Shown piece after piece: positions 10,404-19,487 of a stretch of 64,000 nt of DNA. Source of the stretch: Phycisphaeraceae bacterium. GTDB lineage: Bacteria > Planctomycetota > Phycisphaerae > Phycisphaerales > UBA1924. The notes under the pieces were generated by a model, which saw only the letters and a list, made by a program, of their open reading frames with translations, ran no database searches and was not told the origin of the DNA. Positions within the stretch are counted from its first letter, which is position 1, and every line of letters begins with the position of its first letter. Where the stretch lies: the NCBI GenBank assembly GCA_019636655.1, contig JAHBXB010000003.1, forward strand, positions 310,001 through 374,000, in the 5' to 3' direction. The position numbers and the translations under genes are program-made.

Positions 10404-12659
10404 ATGACCACGACTCAGGCACGGAAGCCGCGGGAGGGACCCGTTCCCACTGTCTCGAACGGCGAAGTCGACATGCCCCGATCCACTTCCTCTCGCAAAC
10501 AGTCTGCACGGGTGACGGCCGAGACGATGGCCGGGCGGCAGCGGGATATCTCCGTTTCGGAGTTCTTCGCCAAGAATCGGCACCTGCTGGGGTTTGACAA
10601 CCCCCGGAAGGCGTTGCTGACCACCGTCAAAGAGGCGGTGGACAACTCGCTGGATGCGTGCGAGGAGGCGGGGATCCTCCCGGACGTGACCGTGGTGATC
10701 GAGGATCTGCAGCCGGAGCGGCCGACAACGCTGAAGTCCTCGCGGTACCGGCTGACGATCGTGGACAATGGGCCCGGGATCGTGAAGAAGCAGGTCGAGC
10801 ACATCTTCGGCCGGCTGCTCTACGGGTCGAAGTTCCACCGGCTCAAGATGTCGCGGGGCCAGCAGGGGATCGGGATCTCCGCCGCGGGGATGTACGGGCT
10901 GATCACCACGGGCAAGCCGATGGTGATCCACACGCGGCCCAGCGCCAACAAGCCGGCGCACCACATCGAACTGGCGATGAATACAAAGACCAACCGTGCC
11001 GAGGTCACGGTTGACACGGAGACGAGGGATTTTCCGCCCGAGCGTTTGCGGGGGCTGAGCCCGGGCACTCGCGAGGAGTGGTTCCTGCGGGCGGCGGACT
11101 ACCCGACGGGGACGAGCGTTTCGATCGAGCTGGAGGGCCGGTACCAGAGGGGACGGGGGTCGGTCGACGAGTTCCTGGAACTGACGGCGATTGCGAACCC
11201 GCATGCACGGATCACGTTTGTCCCGCCGTCCAAGGAGAGCGCAGCGGAGGAGGATGACATCCCCCTGCTCAAGGATGGCAAGTCGGCGGAGGCACCCGCC
11301 GCGCCCGAGCCGGAGAAGACCCTCGAGGCGAACGGGGTGACGCTGTTTCCGCGCGGAGTGTCGGAGCTCCCTCCGGAGACGAAGGAGATCCAGCCGCACC
11401 CCAAGGGGATCGAACTGGGGATCCTGCTGCAGATGCTCAAGGAGGCGGAAGAGGAGCGGCGGGGGTATTCGCTGTTCAGTTTCCTGCAGGACAAGTTCAG
11501 CCGCGTGTCCGCGGCGACCGCGAGCAGCCTGTGCGCGAAGGTGAAGCTGACGAGCAGGACCAAGGTGACGGATGTCGACCACGCGCTGGCGGAGAAGCTG
11601 TTCCGCGAGTTGCAGGACGCCAGGCTTCCGCCGCCGCCGACGGATTGTCTGGCGCCGATCGGGGTGCGGCAGTTGCTGGCGGGGATGCTTAAGGGCGTGA
11701 AGGCCGAGTTCTACGCGGCGTCGTCCAGAGATGCTGCCGTGTACCGGGGTCGGCCGTTCCAGATCGAGGCGGCGATCGCCTTCGGCGGGGAACTGGTGGC
11801 GGAGGAGACCGCCCGGGTGATCCGCTTTGCCAACCGGGTGCCGCTGCTGTTCCAGCAGAGCGCGTGCTCGTCGTTCAAGGCGGTCGTCGAAACCTCGTGG
11901 AAGAACTACAACCTGCAGCACCCGCGGGGGAGCCTGCCGGTCGGGCCGCTGGTCATCATGATCCACATGGCGAGCGTGTGGGTGCCGTTCACGAGCGAGA
12001 GCAAAGAGGCGATCGCGGACTACGACGAGATCCGCAAGGAAATGAAGCTCGCGCTGATGGAGTGCGGACGCAAACTGGGGACCTACCTGCGCAAGCGGCA
12101 GGCGATGAGGCGGCAGAGCGAGCGGAGGGACGTATTCGAGCGGTATATCGGCGAGATCGCGAAGGCAGTCCACGCCATCAACGGCACGGATGCGAAGCGG
12201 TTATACGACGCGCTGCTCGAGCAGGCTCGGGTGCGGACGGCGGTGGCGGATCAGGTACTGGACGATGAGGGCAAGGTAGTAAAGGACGACCCGGGCGAGC
12301 AGGATGGGGTGATCATCGTCGAGAGCGCGATCGCAGGCAGGCAGGGAGGTGATGAGGGGGATTCGCCGCCGCTGTCGCTCAGCAAGGCGGAGAGGGCGAA
12401 GCTGAAGGTGACCGGAATGGCGCGGGAGGACGAGGACCCGTCGCTGCTGGATGTCGAGCCCGCGAAGCGGTCGGCTCGTTCGGGGCGAGCCCGGCAGCCG
12501 AAAAGCCCGGTTAGAGAGAAGCGGGCCGCTGCGAGGGAGGCTGCCGAGCCGGCCGGGCAGACGCCGAAGAAGATCGGAACGTCACCGAAGGGCACGAAAC
12601 CGAAGATGCGGCTGGTGAACGGGAAACTGGTGCCGGCGGATGAGCCCGGGCTGTTCTAG
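10404..12659 (+). CDS. top6B: DNA topoisomerase VI subunit B (type IIB)
   Basis: This is the ATPase subunit of topoisomerase VI, which opens and reseals double-stranded DNA with the Spo11-like A subunit encoded just downstream. The GHKL ATPase motifs are clear: EAVDNSLDACEE (residues 77-88), DNGPGI (121-126) and RGQQGIGISAAGMYG (151-165). An H2TH-like segment (LAPIGVRQLLAGMLKG) follows, then the transducer domain with WKNYNLQHPRGSLPVGP, containing the ATP-contacting switch lysine region, and ASVWVPFTSESKEAIA. The last 100 or so residues are basic and low in complexity. The chosen ATG at 10404 gives 751 residues; GTG at 10269 and ATG at 10473 (MPRSTS) are in frame, and conserved sequence begins only after 10473. 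Confidence 0.93.
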   Translation: MTTTQARKPREGPVPTVSNGEVDMPRSTSSRKQSARVTAETMAGRQRDISVSEFFAKNRHLLGFDNPRKALLTTVKEAVDNSLDACEEAGILPDVTVVIEDLQPERPTTLKSSRYRLTIVDNGPGIVKKQVEHIFGRLLYGSKFHRLKMSRGQQGIGISAAGMYGLITTGKPMVIHTRPSANKPAHHIELAMNTKTNRAEVTVDTETRDFPPERLRGLSPGTREEWFLRAADYPTGTSVSIELEGRYQRGRGSVDEFLELTAIANPHARITFVPPSKESAAEEDDIPLLKDGKSAEAPAAPEPEKTLEANGVTLFPRGVSELPPETKEIQPHPKGIELGILLQMLKEAEEERRGYSLFSFLQDKFSRVSAATASSLCAKVKLTSRTKVTDVDHALAEKLFRELQDARLPPPPTDCLAPIGVRQLLAGMLKGVKAEFYAASSRDAAVYRGRPFQIEAAIAFGGELVAEETARVIRFANRVPLLFQQSACSSFKAVVETSWKNYNLQHPRGSLPVGPLVIMIHMASVWVPFTSESKEAIADYDEIRKEMKLALMECGRKLGTYLRKRQAMRRQSERRDVFERYIGEIAKAVHAINGTDAKRLYDALLEQARVRTAVADQVLDDEGKVVKDDPGEQDGVIIVESAIAGRQGGDEGDSPPLSLSKAERAKLKVTGMAREDEDPSLLDVEPAKRSARSGRARQPKSPVREKRAAAREAAEPAGQTPKKIGTSPKGTKPKMRLVNGKLVPADEPGLF

Positions 12660-12694
12660 ACGCGGTGAACACGCGGATTCGAGGGAGTATGGCT

Positions 12695-13165
12695 ATGGGA
12701 TACATGAGCGGACTCTGGACGCGAGTCGGTGCCACAGTGCTGGCGATCGCCGTGACTGCGTGGCTCGCGGCGTGCGCCTCGTCACCGTCGATGACACCGG
12801 GCTCGGGGTCGAGCATCTTCGGAACGTGGCGGCTCACGCAGATCGAGGGGGTCGACGTCAAGGCCGTTCAGGATGAAGGGGGCAGGGCGCCGACGCTGAC
12901 CGTTTCGGTGGACGGGATGATCTTCGGGTTCACCGGGATCAACCAGCTGAACTCGTCCGTGGACCTGGAGGCCCTCGCCCGCGGCGAGTTCGAGATGGGC
13001 CTCGCGGCGACAACACGGATGGCCGGTTCGCCCGCGGCGATGGCGATGGAGTCCAGGTTTGTCAGCGGACTTGCGGATGCGACGCGGTACACCGTGTCAA
13101 ACGGTGAACTGACGTTGTCGAATAGCTCACGGGACCTGCTGAGATTTGTGCGCGTAGAGGAATGA
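12695..13165 (+). CDS. META-domain (HslJ-like) lipoprotein
   Basis: A 156-residue predicted lipoprotein: hydrophobic signal, lipobox LAAC with Cys27, then a META domain running from GTWRLTQIEG through PTLTVSVDGMIFGFTGINQ, LAATTRMAG and a final LRFVR strand. META domains occur in HslJ and related secreted proteins of uncertain function. The family's two usual cysteines (in GCN and TxMAC) are replaced here by Ile and Gly. GAGGGAG seven bases upstream supports the ATG at 12695; ATGs at 12665 and 12689 are in frame. It lies between the two topoisomerase VI genes, with 35 and 36 bases on each side, and so is probably co-transcribed with them. Confidence 0.8.
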   Translation: MGYMSGLWTRVGATVLAIAVTAWLAACASSPSMTPGSGSSIFGTWRLTQIEGVDVKAVQDEGGRAPTLTVSVDGMIFGFTGINQLNSSVDLEALARGEFEMGLAATTRMAGSPAAMAMESRFVSGLADATRYTVSNGELTLSNSSRDLLRFVRVEE

Positions 13166-13201
13166 TCGCGAGCGGTCGCCCCAGATCCGAGAGAGGCCCA
13201 A

Positions 13202-14350
13202 ATGGCGAAGAAGACCCAGTCGACGACGGCCCGCGCGGGAACCTCGAAACGCTCCAAGGAGCGAGATGTTGTCACGCTCAAGAAGATCGTGTCGCTGGCG
13301 GACGACCTCGCCAAGCGGACGTTCGCGGGAAAGGAGCCGACGCTGGAGGTGCCGACGCGGGCGAGGTCGAACACGATCTGGAACAGAAAGAAGGGAATCC
13401 TGCAGATGGGCGAGGCCGCCCAGGATCGGCAGCTGTTCAACCTGAACCAGGCGAAGCTGTTCATGCAGACGATGCTCCACTCCAACAGCATCCGGGAACT
13501 GATCGGGGCGGACAAAACGCTGAGCCTGCGAGCGATGTTCTACAAGGGGCTGCACACGGTGGCGGGGACGTCGGAGAAGACGTTCGGCGACCAGGGGGAA
13601 TCGGACGGCATTCTCGAGGACCTGGAGGTCACGATCGGGGCGCTGCGGGAGGAACTGCACATCTTCGCCAAGAAGGCGGGGACGATCGTCGGGAACATCA
13701 CGCTGGTGGACACGGGGGACGAGATCGACTGCAGGAGGATGGGATCGGGCGGGTACGCGATCCCGAGCATCGTCGAACCGGACATCATCCAGTTCAAGAA
13801 GTGCGAGGCGAAGTTCGTGCTGCACGTCGAGAAGAACACGGTGTGGAGCCGCTTCAACGAAGACCGATTCTGGGAGAAACACAACTGCATCCTGACCGAA
13901 GGGGGCGGGCAGCCGCCACGCGGGGTCCGGAGACTGCTGAGACGCCTGAACGAGGAACTGGGGCTTCCAATCTACTGCCTGCTCGACTGCGACCCGTGGG
14001 GGCACTACATCTACAGCGTCATCAAGCAAGGATCGATCTCGCTGGCATTCGAATCGGAGCGGCTGGCGATCCCCGAGGCGAAGTTCATCGGCATCCGGGC
14101 CAAGGACTACAAGGAGTGCGACCTTACCGATGACGTTCAGATTTCGCTCAACGACACGGATATCAAGCGGGCGAAGGAGATCGCCGCGTACCCGTGGTTC
14201 GAGCACCACAAGGGATGGCAACGGGAAATCTCGGGGTTGCTCGGCAACGGGTTCAAGATGGAAGTCGAGTCGCTCATTACGAAGGACATCTCGTACGTGA
14301 CGGAGACGTACGTACCGCAGCGGCTTCGGGCAAAGGACTGGCTGGAGTAG
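13202..14350 (+). CDS. top6A: DNA topoisomerase VI subunit A (Spo11-like)
   Basis: This is the DNA-cleaving subunit of topoisomerase VI. The winged-helix catalytic region contains LSLRAMFYKG with the candidate nucleophile Tyr114 spaced from Arg110 as in the family. The Toprim fold follows, with Glu210 in LHVEKNTVW and the acidic pair Asp262/Asp264 in LLDCDPWGHYIY that would hold magnesium. The end RLRAKDWLE is also family-like. Length (382 residues) matches archaeal subunit A. The start follows GAGAGAGG. With the B subunit 540 bases upstream it gives a complete A2B2 enzyme, which relaxes and decatenates DNA. Confidence 0.93.
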   Translation: MAKKTQSTTARAGTSKRSKERDVVTLKKIVSLADDLAKRTFAGKEPTLEVPTRARSNTIWNRKKGILQMGEAAQDRQLFNLNQAKLFMQTMLHSNSIRELIGADKTLSLRAMFYKGLHTVAGTSEKTFGDQGESDGILEDLEVTIGALREELHIFAKKAGTIVGNITLVDTGDEIDCRRMGSGGYAIPSIVEPDIIQFKKCEAKFVLHVEKNTVWSRFNEDRFWEKHNCILTEGGGQPPRGVRRLLRRLNEELGLPIYCLLDCDPWGHYIYSVIKQGSISLAFESERLAIPEAKFIGIRAKDYKECDLTDDVQISLNDTDIKRAKEIAAYPWFEHHKGWQREISGLLGNGFKMEVESLITKDISYVTETYVPQRLRAKDWLE

Positions 14351-14682
14351 CGATCACTGCGGCCGAATCGCGGCTCCCCACTTGAGGTCATTCGGCCCGG
14401 TGTGCGACCGCCTACCGAACTGCATTCCGATGGTCTGAAGCGGGCACGTTCAGGTCGGGTTCGTGGAATTGTGCCAGAACAGCAGTTTTTTTTCGGCATC
14501 GGAAGACTGCACTGAGCATGATTGACACGCGCACGATGCTTGACGACCGATGCAGATCCGCGGTAGCCTCAAGCGTTTGCAGGATGCTCCAAGACGAGCC
14601 GTGATCCCAGATCGGCGAATCGTTCGTGTGGCGGCGGGGTGCGCGCGAAAGCGGTGCCGTGAATGGGTGAGGAGAACTTGAC
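14351..14682 (+). other. Non-coding interval between topoisomerase VI subunit A and the ANTAR regulator
   Basis: No gene is supported in these 332 bases. They hold an inverted repeat GGCCGAAT/ATTCGGCC (14361-14368 and 14390-14397) directly after the topoisomerase stop codon, the terminator-like element at 14459-14493, and a purine-rich GAGGAG just before the next start. Confidence 0.6.
14459..14493 (+). terminator. Possible Rho-independent terminator
   Basis: GTTC-g-TGG pairs with CCA-GAAC around a seven-base loop (one bulged G), and eight T follow at 14486-14493 after a five-base gap. It would end the topoisomerase VI transcript. The stem is weak for so GC-rich a genome, so this is tentative. 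Confidence 0.4.
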
Positions 14683-15363
14683 GTGGCACGGCTGGAGTCC
14701 ACTGCAGTGATGTCCAAACACGGTCAGGAATCGAGTCGGAACGATCCGGTCCAGGTTCCCCATGGTCCTTGTCGAGTGCTCGTGGCGGACGATGAGCACC
14801 TCGTTGCGCTCGGGCTGGTGGCGATTCTGAAGGAACTCGGCCACGACGTTGTCGGAGTGGCGGACGACGGGGTGAAGGCGATCGAGCTGGCTCGCAAGCA
14901 CAAGCCCGAGGTAGCCCTGCTGGACATACGGATGCCGAAGATGAACGGCATCGATGTGTCGCTGGTGCTGCACGAGGAACTCGCCATCCCGTCGATCATG
15001 GTGTCGGCCTATTCAGATAACGAGCACCTGGCCCAGATCCGCCAGCACGGCGCCGAGACGGGCATCTATGGGTACCTGCTCAAGCCGGTCTCCGGGGACG
15101 ATGTGCGTGTGGCGCTGAGCATCGCCCGCCAGCGGTCCGCGGTGGATGGCTACCGCAGCCACCGAATCGGACAGCTGGAGGCTAACCTGGCGAACCGCCG
15201 CACCGTCGAACAGGCCAAGTGGCTGATGGTCGAGAAACTCGGGATCACCGAGCCGGAAGCCCACGAGAAACTGCAGCGGCTGGCCAGGGACAGCCGGCGG
15301 CCGCTGATCGACGTGGCGAAGGAAGTGATCGCCGCCGGCGGCGTCATCGGCAAGGCCAACTGA
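14683..15363 (+). CDS. Response regulator with ANTAR RNA-binding output domain
   Basis: The 226-residue protein has a receiver domain (VLVADDEHLVALGL, phosphoacceptor Asp81 in LLDIRMPKMNG, the Ser/Thr position in MVSAYSD and the Lys in YLLKP) followed by a C-terminal three-helix ANTAR domain with the typical EQAKWLMVEKLGITEPEAHEKLQRLA pattern (described here in part). ANTAR proteins of the AmiR/NasT/EutV type bind paired RNA hairpins and prevent transcription termination. The GTG at 14683 has GAGGAG eight bases upstream; an ATG at 14710 is in frame. The cognate kinase is not in the window. Confidence 0.92.
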   Translation: MARLESTAVMSKHGQESSRNDPVQVPHGPCRVLVADDEHLVALGLVAILKELGHDVVGVADDGVKAIELARKHKPEVALLDIRMPKMNGIDVSLVLHEELAIPSIMVSAYSDNEHLAQIRQHGAETGIYGYLLKPVSGDDVRVALSIARQRSAVDGYRSHRIGQLEANLANRRTVEQAKWLMVEKLGITEPEAHEKLQRLARDSRRPLIDVAKEVIAAGGVIGKAN

Positions 15364-15377
15364 GTTGCCTTACTGGC

Positions 15378-18300
15378 CTACGCGGCGAAGGCGAGCGAGT
15401 ATTCCTGCGAGAACCACTGGTCGACGCTGAGCGTGAGCATGCTCAGGGTCAGGCGGCTGGTGCCGTCCTTGGCCCGGCTGGCCACGACCAGGCGGTTGCC
15501 CGCCGCCGCGGAGCCGAGCGGAAGACCCGCCTTCGGAGCCCCTGTGGCGGCGGTGACATTGGTGGAGCGCCAGACACTGCCCGGAATCCAGCGGAACATC
15601 GTGAGGTTGTCGGAGGGATCGATGGCAAAGACATTGATCCCTCCATCGGCCGACACGCCGACTTCGACGCCCTTCGCCATCGCCTGGGTTGATCCCGACG
15701 CTTCGGTGAGATTGGAGATGGCCCAGAGGTTCGGCCGGCCGGCGGCCTCGTTGTCGGCCTTCAGCTGCGGCGACCACCAATACGACCAGACGTCGCCATC
15801 GGCGGTCAGGCCGACAACGTTGAGCCCGCCCCAGGCGGTCACGAATGCATCCAGCTGGCCGACGAATCGCGGACCGTCGAGCACCGCGGTCATGTTCTGG
15901 ACGAGCCACTGGTAGGGATTGCCGCCGTTGAACTGCTCGATCCCGGGGGCCCACCAATAGACGATGATCTCGCCCTGGTCGTTGAGGCCTGCGAGGTTGA
16001 GGCCGTCCCAACCGGTGACAAACCCGGTAAGGCCGCCGGTCAGAACAGGACCGTCGAAGCTCTGCGTGAGGTCGGTGAACTGCCAGGTACCCCACTCTGG
16101 CGCGTACCAGTAGTTGATGGCATGGCCGCGGGCGTCAAGCGCGGCGACGTGGATGGAGCCCCAGGAGGGGAGGTAGGAGGTCAGGTCGCCGCTGACGCCT
16201 GGCGCGCCGATGAGGGCCGTAAGATCGACGGCGTTCCAAGCGCCGGCCTTGATGTCCCCCGTCAGGAACCACATGTGGCTGCGGTCGTCGGTGATGGCGA
16301 GGCGGATGAGGCCGTCGGCGGTCTTCATCGGCGTCATGTCGACCACGCGGCCGCGGAAGTTTGAGAGCGCGGCGACGTCCTGGATGGTGACCAGACCGGT
16401 GGCCGAGTCGACGATGTGGGCAACGGGCTGGCCGTCGAGACCGAGGCTGAAGGTGACGATCGAGCCGGCGGCGTCGATGGAGACGATCTGCTGCGACTGG
16501 GCCTGGACCGGGCGTGCTTTGAACTTGATCGCGACGTCGCGACCGAACGCGGGGAGGTTTATCGACAGGTCGCCGGTTGAAACGAAGATGCCCGGGATCG
16601 TCGCAAGCGGCGCCGTGACACCCGCGGCGGTAGACCAGACCTCGATGTCGAACAGGCGGTTGAGATCGAGGCCCGAGATCGTGAGCACGCCGTTGGTCAC
16701 GGTGCCGGTGCTGACGTTGCCGTTCTGAAGGATGTAGGCGACGCCCTGGGCGCCGTCCGAAACGCCCCAGGAGAGGAGCGAGCGGCCGGGAGCGGAGGCG
16801 GTGATCTGCCCGGCGAGCGACCGAAGCGTGAAGTGCCCGAAATCAAGGCCCAGCGAGCCGGAGTTCACGAAGTTCGAGAAGGTGCGCTGGCTGGTTCGCA
16901 TGGCGGGCGTGAGCAGGTAGTAGTTCCAGTCGAGTTCCTCGGTGTTGATCCGGAGGGCCGTGCCGAACTGGCCGGAGGCGAAGCTCGACCAGATCATCGT
17001 GCGGTACAGGTCCTCGTCCTGCTGCTGGGTGAAGGCAGAGGAGTACTCGGGCCGGTTGTTGGGCCAGGCCACGCGGGTCATGCCCCACTCGCCGTTGAGG
17101 ATCGCGCGGTTGTCGATGCGGTGGGTCATCCAGTACGAGGTGAGGTACCCGCTCTCGATCGCGGCGAGGACCGACTTATCCTGCTGGGGGTTGTAGTAGG
17201 GCCCCTCGTTGGCGTTGCTGTACAGGTGCGGGGTGAGGGCATCGAAGGTGCGGGAGTAGAAGACCTCGCGGGCCTGCGGGCCGCGGGGATCCCGGACGAT
17301 GGTCGAGTTGAAGACCAGGTGGTTGGGGTCGCGCTGCTTGATGAACAGCGCGAGGTCGTCGACCCACTGGGCGCGGCGGCGCATCTCGGTCTCGCGGCCG
17401 GGCTCGCCGTTGCCCTCGGCATTGAGGGTCCACTCGTAGCTGTCCCACTCGGAGACGGGCTCCCAGCCCAGGAGCGAGTCGGCGTAGCCGCTCTGGGCGA
17501 CCCAGCCGATGAGCGTCTGCATCCGGTGCTTGGAGATGGCGAGGGTCTGCGGGGTCTGGAAGAAGTCGTCGATGCTGGTCAGGGGGCCGCCGAAGTTGGT
17601 CGACCAGGGCCCCTCGTTGCCGAACGCCTCGTCGTACGAATACGTGTCGAAGGGACTGAAGATCATCTTGATCCCGCGGGCGGAGGCCTCCCGCAGGACA
17701 TTGACGATGAACTGCCGCATCTCGTCGTTGTACTGCCCGGGGGCGCTCTCGAGCCAGTACATCCCGTCCGGCGGGTTGGGGTTGCCCTCGTAGTACACGT
17801 TCTGCAGCTCGAGGTAGAGCCGCATCGTGTTCACGCCGCTCGCGGCGAGGGAATCGAAGTACGGGCCGTACTCCCCCTCGTATGGGATGTGGGTGGAGAA
17901 GTTCTGGTAGATCTGGTTGATGTCGTCCCAGATCCTGCCCGGGAACAACTGGCGGGTGTACCCCCAGGAGAGGCCGAGGTGGTCGCCCACGACGATGAAC
18001 GGGTCGCCGTTCTCGTACATGAGCATGTTGCCGCTGGGGGCGGGGATGATCCGTCCTCGGTCGCCGGGGGACGACGCGAGCGTGGTGAAGGTGCCCAGGT
18101 TCGACAGGTCGGAATACGAACCGGCGAAGTCGATGGACCGGACGGCAACAAAGTAGGTCGTCGAAGGCGTGAGTTCGGCGATGCGGAGCTGCTCGGGCAG
18201 GCCGGCGAGGCGTGGGGCGTAGGCGTTGATCGCCTCGGTCGCCGCGAGCCACTGGGCATCGGAGGTGATCGGAGTGGTCGAGTACCGGATCTCGTAACGA

Positions 18301-19298
18301 TCGACATTGCCCAGCCCGGTGGTGGTGCCGGCCGGGGAGGAGAAGGCGAGCGTGGCGCCGCGCGATCCAACGTTGAAGACGCTCAGGTCGGAGACGGCCG
18401 CGGGGCGCATGCCGGCGCGCGAGTCGATGAACATCGCCTGTGCGTAGTTGACGGGACCGCGGATGCCGGCCTGGGTGCCGGTATAACTGCTGTGCGAGCC
18501 CTGGATGTGGTCGTCGATGAAGTGCGGCTGGAGGTAGCGGACATTCGGATCCGGGTTGGATCGGTTGTCGATGAGGTTGCGGACCCCCCCATCGTTGTCC
18601 TGGATCATGTCGAAGTTCATCCCGATCGTCGTGCCGTGGGATGCCCCCGAAATGCCAAGGACCTCCCATGGGAGGAACATCTCGATGCTCCAGCCTTGGT
18701 CAATGTCCGACGGGTTGTTGATGGTGCCCCGCACCGATGAGGCATAGACCGTGCCGACCGGGATGTCGCCGCCCGGGATGACGTCGGCGCCGCCGCCGGC
18801 GCCGTTGCCGTTGATGAACTTCCACCGGCGGGCGGCACTGCTGCCCCCACCGTTCACGGCGTCGAGCATCGAGGCAAGGTTGACGCCAAAGGCCCGGTCA
18901 CCCGGCTGGAAGTATTCGTCCGCCGATCGATCGGGATCGAAGTAGAACGTGATGGAGTCGTCGGACTCGACCTCCCACCGCTGGCCCGAGGTGCCACCCA
19001 TGCCGTCGGCCCAGATGTTCTGGTCCTGCACGTCGGCGCTGAGGAACACGCCGGCGTCGGTATACATCATGCGGATGACGGCGAGGCTGTCCGGGCGGGT
19101 TGGCTGCGTGCGCGTGATGGTGAACGCGGCGTCCCAGTCCGCGTCGTTCAGCACGCCGTCCACGACCGCGCTGCCGCGGGGAATGAACCAGACCGGGTTG
19201 TCCTGGGTCACCGGGTCGACAGCGAAGAGCACACGCGGTTCGAGGGCCTCAAAGAACGGGCCCGGCGTGGACGACGAAACGGACGATGTGGGGCGCAT
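15378..19298 (-). CDS. Giant secreted LEPR-motif protein with CBM9-like, FN3 and GH-A glycoside hydrolase-like domains
   Basis: The 1306-residue product starts at the ATG at 19298 behind a GGAGG site. Near the N-terminus FEALEPRVLF is the LEPR-type sorting signal known from planctomycete surface proteins. Next comes a CBM9-like beta-sandwich region (about 35-300: VDGVLNDADWDAAF, DDSITFYFDPD), a fibronectin type III domain (about 310-410), and a TIM-barrel region (about 420-820) that looks like clan GH-A: GWEPVSEWDSYEW carries a candidate acid/base Glu and AILNGEWGMTR a candidate nucleophile Glu. The last 350 residues contain repeated blade-like units with V/LxxWxGLNVxGLxxxG. A polysaccharide-degrading surface enzyme is likely; the substrate is unknown. 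Confidence 0.85.
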   Translation of the reverse strand: MRPTSSVSSSTPGPFFEALEPRVLFAVDPVTQDNPVWFIPRGSAVVDGVLNDADWDAAFTITRTQPTRPDSLAVIRMMYTDAGVFLSADVQDQNIWADGMGGTSGQRWEVESDDSITFYFDPDRSADEYFQPGDRAFGVNLASMLDAVNGGGSSAARRWKFINGNGAGGGADVIPGGDIPVGTVYASSVRGTINNPSDIDQGWSIEMFLPWEVLGISGASHGTTIGMNFDMIQDNDGGVRNLIDNRSNPDPNVRYLQPHFIDDHIQGSHSSYTGTQAGIRGPVNYAQAMFIDSRAGMRPAAVSDLSVFNVGSRGATLAFSSPAGTTTGLGNVDRYEIRYSTTPITSDAQWLAATEAINAYAPRLAGLPEQLRIAELTPSTTYFVAVRSIDFAGSYSDLSNLGTFTTLASSPGDRGRIIPAPSGNMLMYENGDPFIVVGDHLGLSWGYTRQLFPGRIWDDINQIYQNFSTHIPYEGEYGPYFDSLAASGVNTMRLYLELQNVYYEGNPNPPDGMYWLESAPGQYNDEMRQFIVNVLREASARGIKMIFSPFDTYSYDEAFGNEGPWSTNFGGPLTSIDDFFQTPQTLAISKHRMQTLIGWVAQSGYADSLLGWEPVSEWDSYEWTLNAEGNGEPGRETEMRRRAQWVDDLALFIKQRDPNHLVFNSTIVRDPRGPQAREVFYSRTFDALTPHLYSNANEGPYYNPQQDKSVLAAIESGYLTSYWMTHRIDNRAILNGEWGMTRVAWPNNRPEYSSAFTQQQDEDLYRTMIWSSFASGQFGTALRINTEELDWNYYLLTPAMRTSQRTFSNFVNSGSLGLDFGHFTLRSLAGQITASAPGRSLLSWGVSDGAQGVAYILQNGNVSTGTVTNGVLTISGLDLNRLFDIEVWSTAAGVTAPLATIPGIFVSTGDLSINLPAFGRDVAIKFKARPVQAQSQQIVSIDAAGSIVTFSLGLDGQPVAHIVDSATGLVTIQDVAALSNFRGRVVDMTPMKTADGLIRLAITDDRSHMWFLTGDIKAGAWNAVDLTALIGAPGVSGDLTSYLPSWGSIHVAALDARGHAINYWYAPEWGTWQFTDLTQSFDGPVLTGGLTGFVTGWDGLNLAGLNDQGEIIVYWWAPGIEQFNGGNPYQWLVQNMTAVLDGPRFVGQLDAFVTAWGGLNVVGLTADGDVWSYWWSPQLKADNEAAGRPNLWAISNLTEASGSTQAMAKGVEVGVSADGGINVFAIDPSDNLTMFRWIPGSVWRSTNVTAATGAPKAGLPLGSAAAGNRLVVASRAKDGTSRLTLSMLTLSVDQWFSQEYSLAFAA

Positions 19299-19487
19299 GA
19301 AGTCCTCCGCGCAAACGGAAGACTTGGTATCGGCAACCCGCAGGATGGGCGCGAACGCGGAGCGAAAAAGGCCTGCCCGCGGGGTCGGACTGGACCGATC
19401 ACGCAAAGCCGACTTCGCAGGCCAAGTCCGAGAAGCCGCTGAGCGCTGGCCAGGCCATCACTCGTCGGCCGGATCGTGGAAGTCCCG

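Noticed and set aside
14523-14528. TTGACA as a -35 box for the ANTAR regulator
   Set aside because: No -10-like hexamer lies 16-18 bases downstream.
16833-18740. Plus-strand frame of 635 codons across the LEPR enzyme
   Set aside because: Val/Gly/Asp-rich antisense translation of the real gene, with no domain signal.
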